Below, in pieces: positions 45,811-58,100 of a DNA stretch of 64,000 nt (position 1 is its first letter; every line of letters starts with the position of its first letter). Below the pieces are notes generated by a model. The model had not been told where the DNA came from, searched no databases, and was given only the letters and a program-made list of their open reading frames with translations. A program made the translations under genes and the position numbers. The stretch is from Galaxea fascicularis. Lineage: Eukaryota > Cnidaria > Anthozoa > Scleractinia > Euphylliidae. Location of the stretch: contig OX419338.1 of the NCBI GenBank assembly GCA_948470475.1, positions 6,341,205 through 6,405,204 of the forward strand, given 5' to 3'.

Positions 45811-47586
45811 CTGCCAATAAATGCCATGCAACGTGGTGTTACGCCACTGCACCCGACAAGTTGGGCCAGCAATCTTTGATGTTGTTGACCTACAATGTTG
45901 TCGGAATGTTTGCGCGGGCCTTCATGGGTCAAGAAAATTTACAACGGATAGCCATAATTATAAAAATCTCTTCATAGCGACTCTTGCTCAGTTTATCGCT
46001 TACGTAAACGCACCGTCTTAGTTTTCTCCGATATTGATGAACAATTTAAGGTCGCGGGAGACACATGCATGAATACATTCATAATGCAAAAACGTAGGTA
46101 GGGTGCTATTTTTGAAAAGCTTATATCGTGAACGTTTAAACGCCGATTCCTCTAGTACTTTACAGAGATATTGGGGAATAATGGAAGTGCACAATTATTG
46201 CTTTTTACTGAGCTGACAGATTCCTCTTTGCAGCAATGCTGTAAGTCTACTCAGTAAAGTTATTGTTTGTAAAACATGGTTTGTGACCAAGTCCTCTCCT
46301 TGAGTGCAACACAAACAAAGTTGATTTTAGGACTCAGTGATCAGTTAAAACCTCATTTTTGTCATATCTGACTCTGATTCTTTTTATTTCAACTTTAATT
46401 CAAAGTGATGGCATTTAAAGTCGCAAAATTTAGCATTCTACAATGCAGGTCATAACTCCGCTGTAGGTCACTTCACAAACTTGAGAGAAAAATAGAAAAT
46501 TTCTCTACGAACACTTCTACCCTTATAACAGAAACGAATGTTGTTCTTTTACTGCGTCATTTAGAACCCCCCACCCCAGACAATGTTGTACTATTCCAGC
46601 AGTCGATGCTTTTTCGCGACCGCTAAAAATCAACATTGTAATGGAGGGGGAGAGGCTAAAGCGGGAATTGTCCGAATACTTTTGTCCTGCATTGTAGAAT
46701 TCGAAGCTTTCAATCTTGAATTCCAAAGTTTATTCAAAAATTTGGCGTCAGATATGACAATCTATACTATATATCTAGTTTACCTCCCTGCCGTGTCAAC
46801 TCATGAAATTCTTTATCCGTGCAGAATTCTTGTTTTTATGCTTCCAAAGGCTTCCCGAGCAAACACGAGTAAACACTATAACTAGGAATAGTTGACACTA
46901 CAGCTGCCCCCGCTTTGCTCGGTTATCAACTAAAGATGGGCTGCCAAAGCTTCGGGTTGTGTAAAGTTCCCTAAACTATGTCGAATTTTTTCACGACTTT
47001 CGTTTTATTCTTATTCTTCAAGAAAACACCGGCAATTATGCTGAAAATTACCCCTGTTCGGCTTTCGAACTACGTCACTATCTCCGATCCCGTCACCTAC
47101 GTTCGGCCATTACTGGATGAAACGTCATCATTACCCGTCACCTACGTGCGCGCTCATTTTGTCCAACTCGATATTTTTTCTGGTAATACACACTGTATAT
47201 TCATACTGTAAGTACTATTCATACTCTAACTATTATACGCACGGACTTCAATGATGCCTCCTCTGATAATCCTAACCAAGAGAATGACGTGTTATCGTTA
47301 GCACTGCATACAGAAAAGAACATTGCGTTGCTCAGATCATTGGTTTTGACAAATTAGGGGAGTGAGATGCACAAGAAGTTCGTGCTACACGATTTGACCT
47401 TTTCATAAATATTTCGCGTATTGTCGGTATTAGCCGTCGCGCTTTATGCATGTTCTTGACATAAATGCATTCCGATGCACTATCCGGCCCCCCACAACCT
47501 TAAGTAATCGACTTCCGTTCTATTATTTGAAAGTTGACTCGCGTTGATTTTTGAATGCTATAGTCTACTTGGTCAGTATGAAGATC

Positions 47587-47720
47587 AAACTACAGAATAC
47601 AGGGCCACTTTGGTCCAACTCGCTTAACAGGTGCCGGAGACTTTTGCGGAACCAAGCATAACAATGGGCACTATTGTTATGCCCTGGTATGTAAATAAGT
47701 GGCCCTGTATTCTGTAGTTT
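47587..47720. repeat. Foldback element with inner hairpin
   Basis: AAACTACAGAATACAGGGCC at 47587 and the inverse GGCCCTGTATTCTGTAGTTT ending at 47720 are perfect 24 bp arms. Between them, GCATAACAAT and ATTGTTATGC form a second hairpin. Unclassified. Confidence 0.85.
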
Positions 47721-50347
47721 AGCCAAAACATTCACGACTGACTTTCAACGCTGAGTGTCCAAGAAATGAATGAACAAAAACTGAGTAATGTTTTGCATTT
47801 TTTCAAACCTTAGCAGACGCCATGGATTAATAAAGAATAAAGGGCTATTGTAGTTCAGTCAGGGCTATTGTAGTTCGGTCAAATGACGCTAAAAGCATTC
47901 TTTTGTTGCACCCTTTAAAAGACGCGCAGGTTGCTTGCACCATTCCTAGCTGACTTTAGAACAATTCTAACTAAACTTAAAACAGCTTCTTAAATTAGTT
48001 TAGGCTTGGTATGAATCTTAAATATCCTTTAAGTTTAAAACGTCTGACTAAGCATTTATCGAACAATGGCTTGGGTAATAAATGCATTCCGATGCCCAAT
48101 AGGTGCTTTTCACGTTACGTCATCGCCGCCATGCTGGTGGCCGGTAAACAATAGATCTCTCATTAGCTCGTTTTGTTCGTCCACCAGCATTTGTCCATTT
48201 CGCCATTGTTATCTCTGTCCCTAGAGGTTGGCTGCAAACCCCCTAATAGTTAAGACATGTTAATTCGATTCCACCCATTGATTATTTCCAAGGACAAATG
48301 GAAAAGAATATCTGGATTATAGAAGTCCAATCAAAGGTTTTGCTAAAATGCTATTGGTCGACTATTGCATCTAAATGACGCCTACATTGTCAATTAAAGG
48401 GGCAACCGAAATATATAGTCGATGTTCAAGAATTGTTTTCCAGTCACTCCAGCCTGGGATCATTAACTGCACCAAAGCTGATACAGCCAAGCAAGAACCT
48501 TTCACTGACTTATTCTTTTGGAACACCGTGAGTATACTGATCATGATTACTTGAAGAGCTGTATAAAGCTCCTCTCGCAACATGATTTGAGTTCTGCAAG
48601 CAACTCCTGTTCCTTAAGTCAGATATCTTAATCGAATGTGACATAAAATACTTTTTTCCCCTCTAACATTCACTCAGGTAGGCCGAAAATTGAAACAGAA
48701 AAAGTAGATGGGCCAACGATCGTGTGCGGGCAAGTTAAGCTGTCTCATATGCATATAGTTGATGACGCTGAGGTTCCGTTATCTCAAGATGGGCGTGTTT
48801 TGTCATATAGACCGACAAGAATCCTTGATTTATTAAATTTATACAAAACTGTTTTCACTGCAAACATGCGTTGCAAGGTTTTAGTGACTACACAGTAATT
48901 TTGGCCGTTTGTGGTTATAATTAGTCAAGATGAAGATTGCCTACATCTAGGATATATCTTCACACCCTTGCAATCAGTATGTCCCAACCGTCGCTTGCTC
49001 AACTTTGACTTGTAATGATGTAGGCCCCACGTCTTGAAAGCCATAATAACGTAAAGAAGTAATTTTTTGTTTCATAGCGACACTGGATGTCTTTTTCGAA
49101 TGCGGAACTTCGAGAAAAAAAAATTGCTTTGGAAAACATGGAAGGCTTATTGTCGTTGATATTGGTGCTTGCAAAATCATTTCAAGCTAACAACTACTTT
49201 CAATTAATCTTAGTATTCAACTGGAGGTGACGCACCTTTCTCGAATACAAAGGCTGACTTTGTTCTTTTCTGAAAAGAAACTTTTAGCTGGAACCTTCAC
49301 ATAGCGATCCACAACAATAGTAATGGTTTAAGAAGAGCCAACTGTTCTTTAATTCGTCTGAAAGCGGAAATGACGACTATCATAAGTTTGCGCCGGCTGG
49401 ACTGTAACAAAAACTCTGAAATGTCCTCTTCATGTTTTCACAATTGTGATGGCTTTTACAGAACAACTTTTCGTTTCTCAACGGTTACTTTGAAGCTGTG
49501 CAAAAGCACAGGACTTTGAGAAATAAGTTGCTGCAAAATGCATTTTTTCTCATGACAGTGGATACCGAACTGAAAGAAAGAAAGCGTTATTTAAAGCTTG
49601 AAAAGAATTACAATCGGCCGCCTTCGACTTTATAAAAGAACTTGCTTGTTTCTTTGTTATTATTTCGAAGCTTTGGCAACCAAAATAAACAAATTCAAAG
49701 CTATCATCTTTAAAAATGTCTGTGTTTGTGTGCTTTTCGACTATTTGGTCACCATTGACCAAAAACACTTGTCTATAAAATGTTCAAAATACACACTTTA
49801 CAAGTTCATCCGTGGAGGAGTCAATGAACTGTAATGAAAATCAGGTCAATATTTTGAAATTTCTCTACGTCACGCAGCTCATATTCTAGCTCTCTAGTAA
49901 GTTTACACCAGACCGTCTACAATTTATGCAACACAAGCATTTATCTCGATTGTAAACTTCTCATAACAATTTATAACTAACAATACTTCAGCCAATCAAT
50001 AGAGCTCAATAAGAATATCGACATAAATGATTTCACCAATTGAGTACATGGAACTCGATTTCTAACGTTTTTTTAAGTACGAAAAGAGTGCAAACTGTTA
50101 ACAATCGGTAAAAGATTAGCCAAAGAACAAACCAAAGAGTTATCGAACAAATTCTAGGTTTATCACCATAATCAATTAGTCTCTGACTTCGACAGAGTAA
50201 ATCCAGTCAACTAAGACGTAGACTAGCGGCCGTCCAAGCCATTTGCGGAGTAGACACCCTACACAGTCACACAGACTTTCAACCCTGGGAGGAGGCCTCT
50301 AAGGTTCTCATGTTACAACAATTGCAACAGCGACTGTAGTAGATTAA

Positions 50348-50995
50348 GGCCCGATTCAAACGCCATACTTTTCATGAGCCGAACCTAATTCATAGAATTA
50401 AGTACATCAAACGTTTGGCGACTGAATCAATTGGGAACGACTATTTTAATTTGGGACGGCGCAGACGTTCTTTTCGCATGGCTTAGTCGGGAATTTCGAC
50501 TTTGGAACGGCTTTAGGGACCTTTAGATTTGAGTACGAGTACGAGATCGAGTACGAGATCGAGTACGAGTACGACTTTTCAAATCCTGTTCTCGTGCTTT
50601 AGATGATCACTAGTGACACAAATCTTGTTTCTACAACCTCAAGATCTACTGGTGAGTAACAATGACGACTGTGAGGGATCAGGGGAAGTGACTGGTTTGA
50701 AATTAGAAATTTATACTCGTACTCGATCTCGTACTCGTACTCAAACCTAAAGGTCCCTTTTGATTCAGACGCCGAACTTTTCATGTGCCGAACTTAATGT
50801 ATAAATTATTATTTGCTATATATTTTCAAAACCATTGACAATATTGATTAGTTTTTCTGCAACTGTATTAGGAACGGCTGTGGAACAGCTAATTAAGTTC
50901 GACGTCTGAATCAACAGGTGTACGTTTGTTAATTTGGGTCGGTCCAAATTCGAATTAGGTTCGGCTCGTGAAAAGTACGGCGCCTAAGAGTCGAA
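50348..50995. mobile_element. Diverged Harbinger-type MITE split by a second MITE
   Basis: Starts GGCCCGATTCAAACGCCATA, later CAGACGCCGAACTTTTCATG and GGTCGGTCCAAATTCGAATT, aligning with the element at 32066. The right end is eroded. It is interrupted at 50516-50757. Confidence 0.7.
50516..50757. mobile_element. Nested MITE with GTACGA-repeat inverted ends
   Basis: The ends run from GGGACCTTTAGATTTGAGTA to TACTCAAACCTAAAGGTCCC, each continuing into GAGTACGAG / CTCGTACTC repeats, giving arms of about 50 bp. It is flanked by TTA and TTT, close to a 3 bp PIF/Harbinger-type duplication. Removing it rejoins the host element. Confidence 0.85.
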
Positions 50996-51326
50996 AACGT
51001 GCTCAATTTGGTTTACATTTAGGGTAGAGCTGTCCGCTTTGTTAATTGAGAAACAAATGAGAAACAAACCAAACCATACCGTGCAATGATATCACGCATG
51101 TTGTGTAATTCCAGGTTCCAGGTTTCTGATTGACCAGGCTCCTTTAGTTGCTTATGTTCCTCTTAAAATTGGTGATTTGTAGATCCTTTGGAGCTTACAA
51201 AACCCGTTCTAGGAGACGTGGTTTATTGTTGCATGAGGAACCGAATATAATGAAAGTGAACACTTTGCACTCGTTTCCAGCTCCCTTATTTTTTATTGAT
51301 GATTTCTGTAGTTGCAGGTATTTACG

Positions 51327-52101
51327 ATGTTGGTTCTGTGGATGATTGCGTTTTGGGCATTTCAGGACGTCTCAAAAATATCTGCTTTTGGTAAGGAAAA
51401 CAAAACTCAGTTTTACTATAAAAATATAATGCAGAATTTAAGGGACTGCTCGTTGTGTGATTTATGGCTAGTAGGGGTGGGGGGTGAGGCGGTTTAAGCA
51501 GATCACTGGCCCAAAAATTTATTTCCACCTCACCATCATCCAGAGAATGTCGAGCTCTGATTGTAAAATAGCATATAGCACCGTTTTGTGCCCTTAAGAG
51601 CCAGTTTTTGAAAATCTCGCGGGCGTGACATGATCAAGAGATCTTTACATGTTGTTTTCTTTCTAATTTGTGCAATAAATTTACTTCTAAAACTAACGTT
51701 AGTAATTGATGTATGGCAATGTTTCCTTGAATTGTTTTTATCGCCCTCTTTGAGTGTTTTGATACCTTTTGCGTCGACAAGCATTTCTTTGAGGTCGTTT
51801 TCCTTCAAGTGCAGTGTATGTTGCGAGCACATTCCAATTTTCCTTAATTTTACTGGCGATATAGAACATGGAAGGATCGAGGAACAGATCGTGTTGTGAA
51901 AGAAGCGACGGTTAAAGGGCTACTATGACGAAATTTCCATCTTTCCTATCTGAGCCATTTTAAAATACAAACAAGTAGTATGTATGAGAAGAATACTGTT
52001 TGCTCTTTTAAAATATCTCTTTCCGTTCAAGAGATATTCAAATTTTTATAATATGCAAATTAGCCAAGTTGTGGCGTCATAAACTCACCCACATTCTGAT
52101 C

Positions 52102-52142
<41 letters not shown>

Positions 52143-55100
52143 CATGCTTGATTTTTTCCAGTAAGATTCTACCAGGTGTGCTCCACAATATGAGCTTACC
52201 AGTTTTGTTACCATGGCAACATACTAGGTTCCAGACCACCCTGACATCAATGGCTTTGCTTGCCACCTTTGGCAGTCTATTTTGATATTTAAAGGGGGTA
52301 GTTTCTAAAGAAACTGTGGGGTTGCGTCGGTGGGGAAGTAGTACACAAAGATTTTGGTATTATCAACAGAGTTGATAAATGTAAATTGACCACCGTACAG
52401 GGATTCTAAAAGCTGACGTTTCGAGCGCTAGCCCTTCGTCAGAGCGATTCGCTCTGACGAAGGGCTAGCGCTCGAAACGTCAGCTTTTAGAATCCCTGTA
52501 CGGTGGTCAATTTACATTTATCAACTCTGTTGATAATACCAAAATATTTTGACATTTGCCAATGGTACCTCATCTGCATGATCCACCAAGTATACAGGAG
52601 GGCTCCTGAAGTATATAAATATGTTCGGTCGAGATCGTGGTCTTATTAAGGGCTGAAAATCACTAAAATATTGAAATCAGGTTGAACGGGACTGGAGAAG
52701 AGTGAGTTGCCATGGGAACCAATTTTTTTTTACAGCTGTAAGGGTGTTGCCTCTGGAACTATTAGCCTGCCAAGTTTCAATGGTCTCTGCTTCAAATTGA
52801 CCGAGATAGCTGTATTTATATACTTTTATACATTTTTCAAACTCAAATATCTCCGGAACAAAAGCATGTTTGAAAACGGTAAACGGGGTTTTAAATCTTT
52901 CCTGGAATTCTATGGGATAACCCTAAAAATTCAACAGGTAAAAACTTGATCATAGTAGCACTTTAATTAGAAACGGAAAATCGAAACTGAAATTAAATAG
53001 CCTACTTTCCTGCGAAATACGAAACTTCAGCTTGATAGTGAGACCCAAAGGACAAAAACAGTAGAAACGAATTACAAGGAATGTGAAAGATGATTAACAT
53101 AATTTTCATTTTCCTTTATTTTTGTCCTCTGAGGCTCGCTATCAAGCTGAATTTTTATCGTTCGAAAGATCCTATTAGTCTAAAAGGCTGCAGACAATAT
53201 TGAATTGTTAGTAATAGTAATTGAACTGAGTCGAGTACAATTCCGGGAGTAAGCGGGCGAGTAATTTCAAAGTCTGATTTGAAAGTACGAGCACGATTAC
53301 TCTCTGTATTGTACGACGCGGGGTCCAATACTTCTAATCAATCATATCAATAACAAATTTCGAGATTAAGAAGATTTTGAGAACCTCCTTTGAGTGAAAA
53401 AAGTCAGTGGTATGTTCCACCAGTCTTACAAACAGTAAGAAAACACGAGGGAAGCCATGTAAGTGCACGTAATTGACGCGCGAATGGCGTAGGTGTCCAA
53501 TTACAGGTATCCAATTACAAAAAGTTGAAATTGGATACCCGTGATCAAGTGGACACTCACGTGATCGCGCGCCCATTACGTGGCAAATGATCGCGCGCAG
53601 AACCAATCAGAATTGAGAATTTTGTTATAGATACGATTAAAAAGAAAATCGGGCAGCGTTGTGAATTCTTGAATCTCTTTGTTACTGCGTCCTATGTTTC
53701 CTTATGAGTTGTTTTATTTTGGCTTGTTCTTTTCGTTTAGGTTCGTGTAAACTTGATCTGGGAATGGTGGTAGATACTACCAAAAGCATTGGGGAGGAAA
53801 ACATCCCTTTGCTGAAGGACTCCCTAAAGCACATCATCCGAAGGATGGGTGTTTCGCCCTCTGGAACACACGTCTCGTTTGAGACTTTTGCAGCAGACAG
53901 CGTGTTACACAACACGTTTAACGACGCATCTTTCCACAATACCATAGCAATGGAAAATTTGATCAGTAACAGCATTAAAAACCTCACCAAGATAACCCGG
54001 CTTGATTTTGCGATATTCAAAGCGGACGAGGAAATGTTTAATGCAGACAATAGACGCCGAATTGGAGTGAGCAGTGTGTTACTTATGTTCACCGATGGAA
54101 AGTCGCACCCCACTACCAATTTCACCAAGGCTTATACCGCTGTCAGATCTTTACAGGTGAGAAATCATTTAGTCGTTAAAATTCATTACTAAAGGGCTTT
54201 TCAACTGAGTGTCATGAAAACCCAACATGTATTCAAGTCGAGCAGAACAGATTAAGAATTCCAGCTGGTAGGACGTAGTTCAGCCGGCTATTTACAAATT
54301 TGTTGGGGGAGGTGGACTCGGGGCTACTTAGGAACAACTTCTACTTTAGAGCGGGACTTGGACCCAGGGCTACTCGACCAGATGGCTAACACCAGCGTTT
54401 AACAAAATTGGCAATTGCTGACTGCAGATACGAGCACTTGGCATTAAACAGAGGGCATTTTAAACCTGGCGATTAATGTAAAGGTGACTTGTCTTGTCCA
54501 GGCAACATGATCATGATCTTTTACAGACATTGAGAAATTGTCCACATGAACTTCGTTCACGCGCGCTATAGATAATGAATTCAATACGTTTAAGTTGTGA
54601 TTGTTATAATTATTCTTTCCAGCAAAAGGGAGTTCGTATAGTTTCCGTGGCAATAGGAAAGAAGGCATATAAGAAGAAATTCAAGGCAATCTTACAAAAA
54701 ATTGCAGGAGAAAACATTCTTTACGTGGATGACTACCCGTCTCTCGAAAACTTCGTAGGCGACATTCAGTCCAGAGTTTGTCGTAAGTATCTATTAGATC
54801 AGTGTGAATACCCCATCATTTAGCTTCGTGATTTCGGAATAAGTGCAGCTTTATAATGATAGCAACATTCAGTGACAGTCTTCAACCCTAAAACCTCTAT
54901 ATTATGATTGCTTTAAGCTCTCTCTTTTTTTTTACTTTAACTCTCACGATCTGATTAATTAGCACTTCTCACTTCAAGGTGCCTTGCATTCCCTTCAAGA
55001 GAATTTGGTGTTACATTAAGATAACACCCTCCAGCTGATAAATGTGTCCTTTCTCGTCGCCTGTTTGCCTTGAAAATGTGAGGAGAAGTTATACTGTTAA

Positions 55101-58100
55101 CCACTCCCTGAGCAGCCATTCCTTTGAAACACGCTTTCTAGAAAAGGAAAGTTACCGTGCAGTTCCAGCAGACTGAATAATTACATTAGTTTTCCTTCTG
55201 CCCTTTTGGTACAAGCTTGCTTTGAGCCCGCCTTTCACATTAAATTAACAAAAATGTTTTTCGTTATATTCCGAAAAAACAGCACCCTCTGACTGTGACC
55301 AACCCAAGGGACTGGATGTCGCATTTCTGTTGGACAGAACTAAGAGCATCAGTAGAGAAGACTACCGAGCAATGAAAGGCTTTGTGTTGCAGCTCGTTGA
55401 TTCACTAAAGATTGGTCCCGACGCCACGCATGCAGCGTTCATCCTTTTTCATAAAGACAGCAAAATCTTAAACTATTTTAATGATAGTACGTACCACTCC
55501 AATGAGGCCACGCACAATCTCATAGCCGAACAGTCGGACGCTCGGGGAAGCCGAACTTTCATCGATAAGGCTTTAAAGAAGGCAGATGAAGAGCTCTTCA
55601 CCGTCCGGGGAGGATCCAGGCCTGGTGTTCCCAAAGTTCTTATCCTTTTTACAGATGGAAAGACTAACAGTAATTCCGAACCCTACGACAACGTGGTGCG
55701 TAACCTTGAGGTAAGAGCACGAATATATCTAGTGAGCAGTAGAAACTAAAAATCAGGCACTGATAGATTCGTCCGGCGAAACTACCCGGATGAACTGTCA
55801 GCACAAAAATACCTCCAGTCATGTTTTCAATAGACCATTTCCGAATTACCTCAGGCCTCTTTTTCAAAGCGAGTCTTAGTGCTCATCCTTTCATATGCAA
55901 ATTAATATTCATTCACATGAAAATTAGTTTAATTTAGACTCGCTTTGAAAAAGAGGCCTGAGGTAATTCGGAAATGGCCTATTCGTTGAAGAGAAACCTT
56001 AATGATGAAACATACTTCAAATATGATTTTTAAAACACAGTGTAACCTATTATACCAACGTTTCCACATTAGAATAAAAACGTCCACATCGTTGCTGTTG
56101 GGATTGGAAAGAAGAATTTAACAGAGGAACTGAAAAAGATTGCCAAAGCCAACGTGTACTACGCTAGCAACGTCGAAGATTTGCCAAACTTGTTTCGCTC
56201 ACTTTTGGAAGAAACCTGCAGTAAGTAACTTACTGAAATCAACAGTCTGCTGTCTGAAATACATCATTTCGCTCATTTTGTTCATATTTCACGGAAACAT
56301 ATATGAAACCACAATTGACTTGCTTCAAACGTCAGTGGCTTCATAGCTAAGTTCATTAGGGCATGCGGCCCGCTTACCGGCATCCAGCGAGTTCCGGATC
56401 CAACTGGCCCCTTTGAAGTCCTGAATTTTTTTCAAGCTTCTTTACGCAATTGCTTAAATTACGTTCACAACTGCGAGGATTCATTCTTCATTTCATAACC
56501 AACTAACTAACTAATTACTAACCTATCATTATCAGAACAGTAGATTAAAGGAGCATAAAAACTATTCAAATCAAAATTATTTTGGTCACAACCCCTAATA
56601 ATCATTTTTGTATTTTTGATAAGTAACACTTAACGTTTTAGCTGTACTTTGCAAGTTAATTGTTCTTTGCAGAAGATTTTCTATTGCATGTAAGAAAATG
56701 CACGTTATCCAAAGATAGTTTTAAGAGTCAGCAGACTAAGGTGGGTTTTCTCTTTGCGAGATTCAGGATCCAGATTGCAGATTGAAAATTGTAGGTTATA
56801 CTTTACAGACCTCACAAGTTTCTGGTACAGATCACATGCACTATAATTTTATGTGTATATATGTTGTGGCTCAATTTTATCCTTGGTTTAAAGTATATTT
56901 TCCTTTGTTTCAAACTCATTGTAATACACTACTATGCCCCAAAACAAAGGAAAATAAAAGTGAAAAGTCACATGTTGCAAATTTGCGTTGCATTATGTTT
57001 AACTTCGCGTATGGCATATTGCATGTTGTAAGTTGCTTGATGCACGATGCGTTTAAATTCCATGTCTATTATTATGTCTATTACGTTTTTGTATCATGAT
57101 TGAGAAAAAAGCATTTTTTTTTACACATATTTAACAATTACTGGACGAGGTTGAGCAGCAATGCGAAAACTACATCGGGCCGAGGTCTGCCGAAGCCGAG
57201 GCCTTGATAATTCTCGTTATAATGATAAAAAACCGTTTTGTTACGCAGAGGTGTTTTTTTAAAACGTAAATTGAGTTTCAGTAAACAGTCCGGTAGTATC
57301 CCAGTTTTGGAAGAACCGAGAACAATGCTTTACGTCACGAACCGCAACATGATCACCATGGCGATGAGCATTTTCAAAACATGAAAAGATCCGAGATGGC
57401 GGCCGAACACGGGGGAATATCGGGGTAAAAGTATTCGCTTTAATTTGGCATTCATTTCGACTTTTCTATGCCTGATTATGGGAAAAGTCGTTATATAAGG
57501 ATAATAACCATTCCTGTGCTAGAGTATTGAGCATAACATGCACCTTGCGCTCATAGTGCTAGCAATGTCGATGCTACTGCTATAAAACCCAGGTTTCCAA
57601 TCTTCAGCTTGATTTTACTTGTCGAGAAACAAGTTGAAGGTAAGTGACAGACATGCTCTAAATGGTTTCCATATTGTGGACGGACATCCTAAATAAGAAA
57701 CATCAGAAAATAAGAAGCATCAGTGCATGTGCGTGATACATGTGCCCCTTATCAAACCTACACTTCAGTCAAATTCCAGCCTTCTCACGCCGATAAAAAA
57801 ATCATTTCATAAATCAGCTTACAAGATTTAGCTATCACAGAATAACAGAGTCTCACCTTCTAAGCAAGACTAACGAAATATAGTGTGAAAACGAAACAAA
57901 AGACTCGAAGTACCCGCGATACATTGTATGTAAACTTCCCGCCGTTTCTCTGTCAGAAACCATTTCTTATGACGGCTATTTTCAATACGTGGTTGCCACT
58001 GATTTTTAGTAGCTTTTGTCAACGATGAAACTTTGGCGACACAACACTTACATATTGTAGTTTCCAGGAAGATTAGTCCCGATATCGAAAAAGATCGGCA

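Larger units (their letters stand above)
44434..51326. other. Region between the second synaptotagmin-like gene and the vWA gene
   Basis: Contains the 3' UTR of the upstream gene (end not located), a 22 bp direct repeat pair (44673 and 45185), a tRNA-like SINE at 45614, a foldback element at 47587, a segment at about 48100-48250 that resembles a common coral repeat, and the nested Harbinger-type insertion at 50348. No coding exon recognised. Confidence 0.55.
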
